The notes beneath the pieces were generated by a model that was given only the letters and a program-made list of their open reading frames with translations, did not search any database and had not been told where the DNA came from. A stretch of DNA of 50,192 nt from the NCBI GenBank assembly GCA_035429805.1, contig DAOMFL010000021.1:1-50192 (forward strand). Direction: 5' to 3'. Positions 28,605-37,369 of the stretch are shown here, in pieces. Both the position numbers and the translations under genes were made by a program. The number at the start of each line of letters is the position of its first letter. The first letter of the stretch is position 1. This stretch comes from JALORV01 sp035429805. Lineage in GTDB: Bacteria; Pseudomonadota; Gammaproteobacteria; Burkholderiales; Burkholderiaceae_F.

Positions 28605-29612
28605 ATGCAGATCCTCGGCCAGTTTCCTGCCGTGCGCATGCGACGCATGCGTCGCGACGATTTTTCCCGCCGCCTGATGCGCGAGCACGTGCTCACGGTG
28701 AATGACCTCATCTATCCAGTGTTCGTCCTCGACGGGAACCGGCGGCGTGAAGCCGTCGCGTCGATGCCGGGAGTCGAGCGCCTTTCGGTGGATCAACTTC
28801 TCCCCGTGGCGGAAGAGTGCGTGAAGCTCGGCATTCCGGTCATGGCGCTGTTTCCGCTCATAGATCCGTCGCTCAAGACCCCCAACGGCGCTGAAGCGAC
28901 CAATTCCGCCGGCCTGGTTCCACGCGCCGTGCAGGCGCTGAAACAGCGGTTCCCTGAACTCGGCGTGATGACCGACGTGGCGCTGGATCCGTTCACGACG
29001 CACGGGCAGGACGGCCTGATCAACGACGATGGCTATGTGCTGAACGACGAGACGGTCGAGGTGCTGGTGCGGCAGGCAAGGGTGCAGGCCCAGGCTGGCG
29101 TCGACATCGTCGCGCCGAGCGACATGATGGACGGTCGCATTGACGCGATCCGTCAGGCACTCGAAGCAGACGGTCTTATCCATACGCGGATCATGGCGTA
29201 CTCGGCCAAGTACGCGAGCGCGTTCTACGGGCCGTTCCGCGACGCGGTCGGATCGGCGCCGAACCTCGGCCGATCGAACAAGATGGTCTACCAGATGGAC
29301 CCGGCCAACACCGACGAAGCGCTGTGGGAAGTCGGGCTGGATCTCGCGGAAGGCGCCGACATGGTGATGGTGAAGCCTGGCATGCCGTATCTGGACATCG
29401 TCCGGCGCGTGAAGGACGCCTACCGCGCACCGACCTTCGTCTATCAGGTGAGCGGCGAGTACGCGATGCTCAAGGCGGCGGCGATCAACGGCTGGCTCGA
29501 CGAGAAGAAGGTCGTCATGGAATCGTTGCTTGCCTTCAAGCGCGCAGGCGCCGACGGCGTGCTGACCTACTTCGCGCTGCCGGTCGCGCGCTGGCTGCAC
29601 GGCCAGGCCTGA
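28605..29612 (+). CDS. hemB: delta-aminolevulinic acid dehydratase (porphobilinogen synthase)
   Basis: This 335-residue enzyme condenses two 5-aminolevulinates to porphobilinogen in heme synthesis. The two active-site lysines are in YSAKYASAFYGPFRDA and MVKPGMPYLD. The region DVALDPFTTHGQDG lacks the zinc-binding cysteines, which marks the magnesium-type enzyme. The ATG at 28605 begins MQILGQFPAVRMRRMRRDDFS in pieces typical of the family; a TTG five codons earlier is possible. The ribosome binding site is weak. The leader contains the hairpin described under the candidate small RNA. Confidence 0.96.
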   Translation: MQILGQFPAVRMRRMRRDDFSRRLMREHVLTVNDLIYPVFVLDGNRRREAVASMPGVERLSVDQLLPVAEECVKLGIPVMALFPLIDPSLKTPNGAEATNSAGLVPRAVQALKQRFPELGVMTDVALDPFTTHGQDGLINDDGYVLNDETVEVLVRQARVQAQAGVDIVAPSDMMDGRIDAIRQALEADGLIHTRIMAYSAKYASAFYGPFRDAVGSAPNLGRSNKMVYQMDPANTDEALWEVGLDLAEGADMVMVKPGMPYLDIVRRVKDAYRAPTFVYQVSGEYAMLKAAAINGWLDEKKVVMESLLAFKRAGADGVLTYFALPVARWLHGQA

Positions 29613-29625
29613 CGCGCCGCCCGAC

Positions 29626-30729
29626 GTGAAGTGGATAGAAATCGGAACGCAGCGGGCGATCGAACTCGCCGATGAACCGGCATCGCTGCCGGCCGACGGA
29701 TTTCTTTGGCTGGATGCGCTGCATGAGGAAGCGAGCGCCGAGCCCGAGGTCCTGAAGGCCGCGGTCCAGCGGGTCAGCGGGGTGCGCCTGTTCGATCTGC
29801 ACCTGCAGGACGCCGCCAACCTGCAGCATCCGTCCTACTTCGACAGCACCAGCGAATACGACATGCTGGTGTTCCGCAAGCTCGCGATCGGTGAACTGAA
29901 GCCGCTCGAGGAACGGACCGGCACAGCGGACAAGCGCCGCATGCTGCAGGAGATCGTCACCCGACCCATCACTTTCTTCCTGCTTGATCGCCTGCTCGTC
30001 ACGGTGCGCCAGGGGACCAGCAAGACGATCGAGCAGGTGCGGCAGCGCCTGCTCGACCCGCGCAGCCGAGCGGAATCCGCAGGCAGCGACAAGGCGCGGC
30101 TGCCGAAGTTGCCCGGTGAACTGATGGTGCGGATGCTCAACGGCATGGTCGACCGTTACCTCGAGCTGCGCGAGCCGCTATCCGAGCGACTCGACCGGTG
30201 GCAGCGCGACCTGCTGGACCCGCGGCGCCCCTTCAGCAACTGGTCGGCGCTGCTGGAGGCGCGCATCGAGCTGCGCAAACTCGAGAACCTGTGCGAGGGA
30301 CAGCATGACGCCCTCACCGAACTGCGCGACTCCTACCTCGAGCAAACGCCGGACGCCAATGTCAACGACGCCTACCTCGTGCGGCTGAACGACGTGCTGG
30401 AACACATCCAGCGCGTGCTGTACCACGCACGGCGGCTGGAGGCGTCCGCGGAGTCCGCGGTCCAGCTGCACTTCTCTGCCAACACGCACCAGACCAACGA
30501 GACGATGCGCAAGCTGACCGCGATCGCCGCGATCTTTGCGCCGCTGACACTGATCACCGGCATCTTCGGCATGAACTTCAAGTTCATGCCGCCGCTTGAC
30601 GAGCCGCACGCGTTCTACTGGACGCTGGCCGGCATGGGCGCCATCGTCGTCATCATGCTGCTCTACTTCTGGACCCGCCGCATCCTCGACCGCCCGCGTA
30701 CACCCAAACCGTGGCGCTGGTTCCGCTGA
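29626..30729 (+). CDS. CorA-family divalent cation transporter
   Basis: This 367-residue protein has a long cytoplasmic alpha/beta and coiled-coil domain, then two C-terminal transmembrane helices. The signature GMN lies in TGIFGMNFKFMPP at the end of the first helix; the second is FYWTLAGMGAIVVIMLLYFW. The family forms pentamers that carry magnesium and related ions, and some members export zinc. Which ion is moved here is open. The start is GTG 14 bases after hemB, so the two may be co-transcribed. It ends one base short of the convergent COG3650-like gene. Confidence 0.9.
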   Translation: MKWIEIGTQRAIELADEPASLPADGFLWLDALHEEASAEPEVLKAAVQRVSGVRLFDLHLQDAANLQHPSYFDSTSEYDMLVFRKLAIGELKPLEERTGTADKRRMLQEIVTRPITFFLLDRLLVTVRQGTSKTIEQVRQRLLDPRSRAESAGSDKARLPKLPGELMVRMLNGMVDRYLELREPLSERLDRWQRDLLDPRRPFSNWSALLEARIELRKLENLCEGQHDALTELRDSYLEQTPDANVNDAYLVRLNDVLEHIQRVLYHARRLEASAESAVQLHFSANTHQTNETMRKLTAIAAIFAPLTLITGIFGMNFKFMPPLDEPHAFYWTLAGMGAIVVIMLLYFWTRRILDRPRTPKPWRWFR

Positions 30730-30730
30730 T

Positions 30731-31380
30731 TCAGCGCACCAGCCCGCAGCCGGTCAGCAGGCGCCCATCGACGGCGGCCACGACGCGCCATCCGAAGCTC
30801 GCCTCCGCCATCGTGTCATTGCACAGGCCGTCGGTGAACTCGATGCGGAGCTGCCCGCCGTCTGTGGACTGATAGACGGCCGTGGAGCCGGTCGCTTTCC
30901 ACGCGCCATCCGCAATCTTCTGTGCCGCGTCCATCGTCCGGACCGTCGCCACGTTGCCCTCGAGCACGAAGCTCCAGGACGGCTCGTTGCCCGCAGCCCA
31001 GGCGCGCGCGCCCGGCGGCACATTCGCCGGCCGTGTCGAGCAGGACTCGACCCACCCGAGTGCACGCTGCAGCCGCGTGATGGTCATGCGGCCGTCTTCC
31101 ACATAGCCGGATACCTCGACGAACACACCGCGCGACGGATCGGTCGACTGCCGCCAGCGTTCCTGGACCGCTGTGAACAGGATGCCGCCCGGCGTCGCAT
31201 CGATGAACGGCACTCCGTTCTGGCGCAATGTGGAGTTCCGGCCCTGGCCGATGCAGGGTCGAAACAGCCATTTGTTCGATTCGTAGCGTGCAAAGCCCGC
31301 CATCGACGTGCCGGCCGGAGTGTCCGCCGCGCCGGTTCCGGGGCAGACCACGGCAAGGCCGAGCGCGAATGCGGCAGCTC

Positions 31381-31384
<4 letters not shown>
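30731..31384 (-). CDS. secreted COG3650-type protein
   Basis: This 217-residue protein has a signal peptide (MRAAAFALGLAVVCPGTGAA). The C-terminal half holds the pattern I associate with COG3650 lipoproteins: AAGNEPSWSF, a middle GGQLRIEF, then DGLCNDTMAEASFGW and a final LLTGCG. Function is unknown. The GTG start overlaps the hslR stop as GTGA, so it is the last gene of a five-gene overlapping operon. The paired cysteines in the C-terminal half could form a disulfide. Confidence 0.75.
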
Positions 31385-31814
<430 letters not shown>

Positions 31815-31818
<4 letters not shown>

Positions 31819-32150
31819 GCGACGAGCGGCGGCTGGGTCGCGTCGACCACCCAGCGCAGGTACGAGGCCAGGCCGGCCGACAGCGGCAGCGCGATGATTT
31901 CCGGCGTCTCGTAGGGATGCAGCGCGCGGATCGCTGTCTCCAGTTCTGCGTATCGCTCGCGCGTCGTCTTGATCAGCAGCGGAAACTCGGTTGCACGCTC
32001 GACAGCGCCACGCCAGCGGTACACCGATTCCACCGGCGCCAGCCGGTTCACACAGGCCGCGAGCTGCTGTTCGACCACGGTGCGGGCAATGCGGTCGGCC
32101 ACCTCCGTGTCGGGGCAGTTCGTCAGCACGACGAGCACGTTGTCGATCAT
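31815..32150 (-). CDS. cutA: divalent-cation tolerance protein CutA
   Basis: This 111-residue trimeric ferredoxin-like protein has the family pattern VVLTNCPDTEVADRIARTVV, then LAACVNRLAPVESVYRWRG and HPYETPEIIALPL. It was named for copper tolerance, but its biochemical role is uncertain. The ATG overlaps the upstream permease stop as ATGA, and its own stop overlaps hslR. Confidence 0.93.
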
Positions 32151-32959
32151 CGGAGCAGGCGCCGGCGCGTCAGGCCCAGTGCAATCACGAAGCAGGCGCC
32201 GCCCCAGAGGCCGAGCAGCAGCACGTCGCGCAGAACGTGGTCCGGCCAGCGGCCCAGTGCCAGCGGCCGCACCAGGTCGACCGCGGCGGTCATCGGCAGC
32301 CACTCCGCGACGGCACGCAGCCAGTCCGGCAGCTGCGACAGCGGAAAGTAGACACCGGAGAGGAAGACGAGCGGCATCACGACGACGGTGAAGTAGTTCG
32401 ACAACAGATCGTAGCTGCGCGCCACCGCGTTGACGATCAGCGCCATCGCGGCGAACACCAGCGCGATGAAGAAGGCCGCCGGCAGGACCAGCAGCGACAG
32501 CGGTTCGCGCGCGATGCCCAGCAGCCAGATCATCAGCAGAATGCAGAATGCCGTGAAAGTTGCCTTGCTGGCCGCCCACACGAGCTCGCCCAGAAGCAGG
32601 TCGTCGACCGCCAGCGGCGTATGCAGGATCGCGTCCCAGGTCTTCTGGATGTGCATGCGCGAAAACGCGCCCCACAGCGACTCGAACTTCGCCGAATACA
32701 TCACGCTCATCGCGATCGATCCGCTGGCGAGGAACTGCAGGTACGACACGCCCTCGACCTCGGGCAGCAGGCTGCCTAGCCCGTAGCCGAACGCGGCGAT
32801 CGTCAGCAGCGGCTCCACGACATTCGTCAGCAGCCGCTCGACGAAGAGCTTGCGCCAGACCAGGAAGTTGCGGCGCCACACCGGGACGAAGCGCCATGAA
32901 AGGCGCGGCGCGGTCCAAACCGAGACCGCGGCGGACGCCGACGAGGCGCGGGCGCTCAT
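32147..32959 (-). CDS. ABC-2 type transport permease (NodJ-like)
   Basis: This is a 270-residue inner-membrane protein with about six transmembrane helices and the ABC-2 signature region SNYFTVVVMPLVFLSGVYFPLSQLPDWLRAV in pieces. The N-terminal VWRRNFLVWRKLFVERLLTNVVEPLL resembles the NodJ exporter group. It pairs with the ATPase whose gene overlaps its start by four bases. The substrate is unknown; names from nodulation do not imply that role here. Confidence 0.9.
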   Translation of the reverse strand: MSARASSASAAVSVWTAPRLSWRFVPVWRRNFLVWRKLFVERLLTNVVEPLLTIAAFGYGLGSLLPEVEGVSYLQFLASGSIAMSVMYSAKFESLWGAFSRMHIQKTWDAILHTPLAVDDLLLGELVWAASKATFTAFCILLMIWLLGIAREPLSLLVLPAAFFIALVFAAMALIVNAVARSYDLLSNYFTVVVMPLVFLSGVYFPLSQLPDWLRAVAEWLPMTAAVDLVRPLALGRWPDHVLRDVLLLGLWGGACFVIALGLTRRRLLR

Positions 32960-33906
32960 CCTTCGTCGCGCATTTCGCGCCCAGTGAGCTTCAGGAAGAG
33001 GTCCTCGAGATTGGCCGGGCGATGCAGATAGCGCAATCCGGGCTGCCGCTCGAGCGCCTGCAGCGCACCGCTCGAATCGCTCGCGTAGCAGAACACCGTT
33101 TCGCCGGTGACCTCGATTCGCGAAACCAGCGCTCGACCGGTCTGCTGCGCCCAGCGCTGCGCGCCCTCGCCGTAGACCTCGAGCACCTGGGGTTCGATGT
33201 ACTCCCGGATCAGTTCGCGCGGCTCGCCCTGCGCGATCATGCGGCCGCGGTCGATGACGGCCAGACGATGCGCAAGGCGCTCGGCCTCGTCCATGAAGTG
33301 CGTCGTCAGCAGGATGGTCTTGCCGCGCGCGAGCAGTGCCTTCAGGCGTTCCCAGATCAGGTGCCGCGCCTGCGGGTCGAGCCCGGTGGTCGGCTCGTCC
33401 ATGAAGATCAGGTCAGGATCGTTGACGAGTGACCGCGCCAGCGTCAGGCGGCGCTTCATTCCGCCCGACAGTTCGCTGATGGGTGCATCCTTCTTGTGCG
33501 TGAGACTGGCGAAGTCGAGCAGGTGCGGCAGCCGCTCCCGCACTTCGCTGTCGCGCAGCCCGTAGTACCGGCCATAGACGACCAGGTTTTCGGTGACGGT
33601 GAAATCGGGGTCGAGGTTGTCGACCTGCGGCACGACGCCGACCCGGATGCGCGCGCGCCGTGCTTCGCGCGGCACCGGCTCACCGACCAGCCGGATCGAG
33701 CCGCCATCGGGCCGCGTCAGTCCGAGGCAGCAGCGCAGCGTCGTCGTCTTGCCGGCCCCATTGGGACCGAGCAGCGCGTAGCACTCGCCGCGCCGGATCG
33801 AAAAGGACAGCCCGTCGACGACGGGCGTATCGCCGTACACCTTGCGCAGGTCGTGCACGGCCAGTACCTCGTCGACCCGGGTTTCAGGTGCAACGGCCGC
33901 GTCCAT
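32956..33906 (-). CDS. ABC transporter ATP-binding protein (NodI-like)
   Basis: This 316-residue ATPase has Walker A GPNGAGKTTT, Q-loop VVPQVDNLD, signature LSGGMKRRLTLAR, Walker B LIFMDEPTTGLDP and the H-loop TTHFMDEAERL. The C-terminal 90 residues form the regulatory tail typical of the NodI/DrrA group. It starts the operon ATPase-permease-cutA-hslR-COG3650, in which every junction overlaps by four bases. Its start faces the terminator of the ribosomal operon 10 bp upstream, so its promoter may lie inside or beyond that terminator. Confidence 0.93.
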   Translation of the reverse strand: MDAAVAPETRVDEVLAVHDLRKVYGDTPVVDGLSFSIRRGECYALLGPNGAGKTTTLRCCLGLTRPDGGSIRLVGEPVPREARRARIRVGVVPQVDNLDPDFTVTENLVVYGRYYGLRDSEVRERLPHLLDFASLTHKKDAPISELSGGMKRRLTLARSLVNDPDLIFMDEPTTGLDPQARHLIWERLKALLARGKTILLTTHFMDEAERLAHRLAVIDRGRMIAQGEPRELIREYIEPQVLEVYGEGAQRWAQQTGRALVSRIEVTGETVFCYASDSSGALQALERQPGLRYLHRPANLEDLFLKLTGREMRDEG

Positions 33907-33915
33907 GCATTCCGG

Positions 33916-33946
33916 AAAAGAAAAAGGCCTGCCGGTTGGCAGGCCC
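33916..33946 (-). terminator. intrinsic terminator of the ribosomal supercluster
   Basis: A perfect 8-bp stem GGCCTGCC/GGCAGGCC (33926-33933 with 33938-33945) with a 4-base loop is followed on the minus strand by TTTTTCTTTT. It lies 24 bp after the rplQ stop and ends the alpha operon. Confidence 0.92.
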
Positions 33947-33969
33947 TTGCAGTCTATCCCAGCGCAGGA

Positions 33970-34365
33970 TCAGCTGGCTTCGGCCGCCTCGTCCGAGGCC
34001 GCGGGCTGCGGCCGGTCGACCAGTTCCATGTACGCCATCGGCGCGTTATCGCCGACGCGGAAGCCCATCTTCAGGATACGGGTGTAGCCACCGTTGCGGG
34101 CCTTGTAGCGGGGGCCGATCTCGCTGAAGAGCTTGACCACCATTTCGCGGTCACGCAGGCGGTTGAACGCCAGCCGCTTGTTGGCGACCGTCGGCTCGCG
34201 ACCGAGCGTGATCAGCGGCTCCACCACGCGGCGCAGCTCCTTGGCCTTCGGCAGCGTGGTCTTGATGGCCTCGTGGCGCAGCAGCGAGTTGGTCATGTTG
34301 CGCAGCATCGCCAGGCGGTGACTGCTGGTGCGGTTCAGTTTCCGCAAACCGTGTCCGTGACGCAT
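33970..34365 (-). CDS. rplQ: 50S ribosomal protein L17
   Basis: This 131-residue protein has the L17 core MRHGHGLRKLNRTSSHRLAM, then NMTNSLLRHEAIKTTLPKAKELR, and ends in an acidic tail (AASDEAAEAS). It binds 23S rRNA near the exit tunnel. A good AAGGAAG box lies before the ATG. It is the last gene of the alpha operon, separated from rpoA by an unusually long 294-bp spacer that holds an rpoA tail relic. Confidence 0.97.
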   Translation of the reverse strand: MRHGHGLRKLNRTSSHRLAMLRNMTNSLLRHEAIKTTLPKAKELRRVVEPLITLGREPTVANKRLAFNRLRDREMVVKLFSEIGPRYKARNGGYTRILKMGFRVGDNAPMAYMELVDRPQPAASDEAAEAS

Positions 34366-34659
34366 CGTTCTTCCTTTCAGTCTCTGACGGCCCGCGCGCT
34401 GCGGGCTGTTTGTAATCCGACTCTTCGATCCCCTGCGGGCGGGTCGGTAGGATTTCCTCGGGCAGGGTGGGCCCCGCTCCTGTCTCTCCTCGCTAACTCG
34501 GGCAGCCGGCCGCGGTCGGTCCAGAACCGGCCGCGGCCGCGCCTGTTACTTGTCCAGGCCCGCGGGCGGCCAGTTCTGTCTGCGGCCAGCTCGCTGCGCG
34601 AGCCTTAACTTCGCTACGCGAAGTTAGCCTACGACGAAATCGGCCGCTCGCGGTCTCTC
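34366..34659 (-). other. 294-bp rpoA-rplQ spacer with hairpins
   Basis: This gap is far longer than is usual between rpoA and rplQ. It contains a hairpin at 34507-34539 (stem CGGCCGCGG/CCGCGGCCG), the rpoA tail relic at 34546-34575, a short GCTCG/CGAGC hairpin near 34590-34604, and a 9-bp palindromic stem TAACTTCGC/GCGAAGTTA at 34605-34625. No reading frame of its own is convincing. Confidence 0.7.
34546..34575 (-). pseudogene. relic copy of the rpoA 3' end
   Basis: Read on the minus strand this encodes NWPPAGLDK followed by TAA, the same nine residues that end the intact rpoA 114 bp upstream. The DNA differs from the real tail at five positions (AAC/AAT, CCC/CCT, GCG/GCC, CTG/CTC, TAA/TAG), all synonymous. 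Homology stops abruptly at the Asn codon. This looks like the old rpoA end left behind after recombination or duplication. Confidence 0.75.
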
Positions 34660-35643
34660 CTACTTGTCGAGGCCGGCAGGCGGCCAATTTTCGAGCTTCA
34701 TTCCCAGCGTGAGGCCGCGCGCTGCCAGGACTTCCTTGATCTCGTTCAGCGACTTGCGACCGAGGTTCGGCGTCTTCAGCAGTTCGTTCTCGGTGCGCTG
34801 GATCAGGTCGCCGATGTAGTAGATGTTTTCGGCCTTCAGGCAGTTCGCCGATCGCACCGTGAGTTCGAGGTCATCGACCGGGCGCAGCAGGATCGGATCG
34901 ACCTGCGGCGAGCGCGACGCGGCCTGCGTGGCGGATTCGGCCATACCCTCCAGCGCGCCGAAGACCTGCAGCTGGTCCATCAGGATGCGGGCCGACTGGC
35001 GCACCGCCTCCTCGGGCGTCATCGCGCCGTTGGTCTCGATCGTCATCACCAGCTTGTCGAGATCGGTGCGCTGCTCGACACGCGCGGCCTCGACGGCGTA
35101 CGACACGCGCTTGACCGGCGAGAACGATGCGTCCATCACGATGCGGCCGATCGTCTTGGAATGGTCGTCGCGGAACGCGCGCACGTTGCCGGGCACGTAG
35201 CCGCGACCCTTCTCGACTTTCACCTGCAGTTCGATGCGGCCGCCCCCGGAAAGGTGGGCGACCACGTGGTCCGGGTTGACGACTTCCACGTCGTGCGGCA
35301 GCTCGATGTCGCCAGCGGTCACGACGCCCTCACCTTCCTTGCGCAGCGTCAGCGTGACTTCGTCGCGGTTGTGCAGCTTGAACACGATGCCCTTCATGTT
35401 CAGCAAGATGTCGACGACGTCCTCGCGCACCCCGTCGATCGTCGAATACTCATGCACGACGCCGGTGATCTGGGCCTCGGTCGGCGCGTAGCCGACCATC
35501 GACGACAGCAGGATCCGGCGCAGCGCGTTGCCAAGCGTGTGGCCGTAGCCACGCTCGAACGGCTCCATCGTGACGATCGCGGCGTTCGGGCCGATGGCCT
35601 CGACTTCGATCGCGCGCGGCTTCAGAAGTGCAGTGCTTGTCAT
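34660..35643 (-). CDS. rpoA: RNA polymerase alpha subunit
   Basis: This 327-residue protein dimerises to nucleate polymerase assembly. The N-terminal domain (about 1-235) shows ERGYGHTLGNALRRILLSS and the C-terminal domain (about 250-327) shows LTVRSANCLKAENIYYIGDL, then KTPNLGRKSLNEIKEVLAARGL, which binds UP elements and activators. It ends ENWPPAGLDK. Length and content are normal. It follows rpsD in the alpha operon with a 136-bp spacer; downstream lies a second copy of its last codons. Confidence 0.98.
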   Translation of the reverse strand: MTSTALLKPRAIEVEAIGPNAAIVTMEPFERGYGHTLGNALRRILLSSMVGYAPTEAQITGVVHEYSTIDGVREDVVDILLNMKGIVFKLHNRDEVTLTLRKEGEGVVTAGDIELPHDVEVVNPDHVVAHLSGGGRIELQVKVEKGRGYVPGNVRAFRDDHSKTIGRIVMDASFSPVKRVSYAVEAARVEQRTDLDKLVMTIETNGAMTPEEAVRQSARILMDQLQVFGALEGMAESATQAASRSPQVDPILLRPVDDLELTVRSANCLKAENIYYIGDLIQRTENELLKTPNLGRKSLNEIKEVLAARGLTLGMKLENWPPAGLDK

Positions 35644-35779
35644 TTGGTTCCCCTCAATACCCTCGGCTCGTTACGCCGATAAGGCTGATGGTTAGGGCTG
35701 AGATTTCTCGAAGGCAGTCGCCCATGAAGCCTTCGTCGCCGGGCCAGCAAAGCTGGGCCGGCACCCCTGTCCGAGCGCG
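35644..35779 (-). other. 136-bp rpsD-rpoA spacer with two hairpins
   Basis: It contains the inverted repeat CGAAGGC/GCCTTCG (35709-35715 with 35729-35735), and a hairpin at 35738-35762 made of GCCGG and CCAGC paired with GCTGG and CCGGC around one G-G mismatch. No T-run follows either on the minus strand, so they do not look like terminators. Confidence 0.6.
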
Positions 35780-36403
35780 TCAGCGCGAGTAAAGCTCGAC
35801 GACCAGCGACTCGTTGACGTCCTGCGCGACCTCACCGCGGTCGGGCAGGGACTTGAACTTTCCTTCCATCTTCTTCGCGTCGACATCGACCCACGACGGA
35901 AAGCCCGACTGCTCGGCGAGAGTCAGGGCTTCCTGGATGCGACCCTGCTTCTTCGCCTTCTCGCGCACGGTGATCACGTCACCGGTCTTCACCAGCATCG
36001 AAGGGATTCCGGCCGTCTCGCCGTTCAGTGCGATTGCGCGATGCGACACCAGCTGGCGTGCTTCAGCGCGCGTGGCCCCGAAACCCATGCGGTAGACGAC
36101 GTTGTCCAGCCGCGACTCGAGCAGCATGATCAGATGCTCGCCGGTATTGCCCTTGCGGCGCGACGCTTCCTGGTAATAGCGGCGGAACTGGCGTTCCAGC
36201 ACACCGTACATGCGCTTGACCTTCTGCTTTTCGCGCAGCTGCGTGCCGTAGTCCGACTGGCGCGCACCCGAGGTGCGGCCGTGCTGCCCCGGCTTGGAGT
36301 CCGCCTTCGCCTTCGAGTCGAAAGCGCGGCGCGAACTCTTCAGGAACAGATCAGTGCCCTCGCGGCGCGAGAGCTTCAGTTTTGGTCCGGTATAGCGTGC
36401 CAC
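35780..36403 (-). CDS. rpsD: 30S ribosomal protein S4
   Basis: This 207-residue primary 16S rRNA binder starts MARYTGPKLKLSRREGTDLFL and carries an S4 domain (LESRLDNVVYRMGFGATRAEARQLV in pieces). It lacks the zinc-binding cysteines of the other S4 type. In E. coli S4 represses the alpha operon by binding its leader; no similar leader is recognised here. A 164-bp hairpin-rich spacer separates it from rpsK. Confidence 0.98.
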   Translation of the reverse strand: MARYTGPKLKLSRREGTDLFLKSSRRAFDSKAKADSKPGQHGRTSGARQSDYGTQLREKQKVKRMYGVLERQFRRYYQEASRRKGNTGEHLIMLLESRLDNVVYRMGFGATRAEARQLVSHRAIALNGETAGIPSMLVKTGDVITVREKAKKQGRIQEALTLAEQSGFPSWVDVDAKKMEGKFKSLPDRGEVAQDVNESLVVELYSR

Positions 36404-36567
36404 TTCGTTCTTCCTTTCATCCTGCGGCCTCGCCGCATTAAGTCGTAGCCCGTAGCCGCGACGCCTGGCGGTTACCCGCCTTTGTGATGAAAAATTTCGT
36501 CTGGCTTCGCCAGCGAAATTTTCAAACTACTCCGCGCGAAAGTAGGTTTGCACTTTCGCGCGCCTGC
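36404..36567 (-). other. 164-bp rpsK-rpsD spacer with two strong hairpins
   Basis: One hairpin pairs AAAATTTCG (36491-36499) with CGAAATTTT (36514-36522) and CTGGC (36501-36505) with GCCAG (36509-36513), loop TTC. The next pairs CGCGCGAAAGT (36533-36543) perfectly with ACTTTCGCGCG (36552-36562), loop of eight. A processing or attenuation role is possible; they may instead be small palindromic elements. Confidence 0.65.
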
Positions 36568-36981
36568 TTAAACTCGCCGCCGCTTCGGCGGCCGCACACC
36601 GTTGTGCGGAACCGGCGTGATGTCCTGGATCGACGTGACGCGGATGCCGATCGCGTTCAGCGCCCGCACCGACGACTCGCGGCCGGGGCCCGGGCCGGTG
36701 ATGCGCACTTCGAGATTCTTGATGCCGTGCTCCTGCGCGGCCCGGCCGGCGTTCTCCGCCGCCACCTGGGCGGCGAACGGCGTCGACTTGCGCGAACCCT
36801 TGAAGCCCTGGCCGCCGGAACTTGCCCATGACAGCGCGTTGCCCTGGCGGTCGGTGATCGTGATGATCGTGTTATTGAACGACGCGTGCACGTGCGCAAT
36901 GCCGTCCGAGACGACCTTCTTGACCTTCTTGCGCGCACGCTGCTGGGCCGCGATCTGCTGCGGGGTGGGATTCTTCGCCAT
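36568..36981 (-). CDS. rpsK: 30S ribosomal protein S11
   Basis: This 137-residue platform protein carries the core HASFNNTIITITDRQGNALSW (in part) and RESSVRALNAIGI, and ends in the basic tail PPKRRRV. The N-terminus MAKNPTPQQIAAQQRARKK is about eight residues longer than in E. coli. It starts three bases after rpsM. Confidence 0.97.
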   Translation of the reverse strand: MAKNPTPQQIAAQQRARKKVKKVVSDGIAHVHASFNNTIITITDRQGNALSWASSGGQGFKGSRKSTPFAAQVAAENAGRAAQEHGIKNLEVRITGPGPGRESSVRALNAIGIRVTSIQDITPVPHNGVRPPKRRRV

Positions 36982-36984
36982 GGA

Positions 36985-37356
36985 TTACGTTCCTTTCTTC
37001 AGCGCGACGCCGGCCTTGCGCGGGCCCTTGCGCGTGCGGGCGTTGGTACGGGTGCGCTGGCCGCGCACCGGCAATCCGCGGCGGTGCCGCACGCCACGGT
37101 ACGTGCCGAGGTCGATCAGGCGCTTGATCGACAGCTGGATTTCACGGCGCAGGTCGCCCTCGACCATCGAGCGCGCGATTCCCTCGCGGATGCGCTCGAG
37201 TTCCGCGTCATTGAGCTCCTTCACCTTCTTGGTGTAGGGAACCGCGGCAGCGTCGAGGATCGCCCGCGCCTTCGCGCGGCCGATGCCGTAGATCGCCGTC
37301 AGGCCGATTTCGGCGTGCTGATGCGGCGGAATGTTGATGCCAGCAATACGGGCCAT
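36985..37356 (-). CDS. rpsM: 30S ribosomal protein S13
   Basis: This 123-residue head protein contacts the 50S subunit and P-site tRNA. MARIAGINIPPHQHAEIGLT, the helix-two-turn-helix TAIYGIGRAKARAIL and the tail GQRTRTNARTRKGPRKAG are standard. It is the first gene of the classical alpha operon, here continuous with spc genes through rpmJ. Confidence 0.98.
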   Translation of the reverse strand: MARIAGINIPPHQHAEIGLTAIYGIGRAKARAILDAAAVPYTKKVKELNDAELERIREGIARSMVEGDLRREIQLSIKRLIDLGTYRGVRHRRGLPVRGQRTRTNARTRKGPRKAGVALKKGT

Positions 37357-37369
37357 TCTGTTTCTCCGC

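Noticed and set aside
28512..29819. A long minus-strand frame opposite hemB, ending at the anti-Shine-Dalgarno hairpin
   Set aside because: Composition is typical of antisense shadow and hemB is unmistakable. Only the last few codons near the terminator were considered as a possible tiny peptide, without ribosome binding site support.
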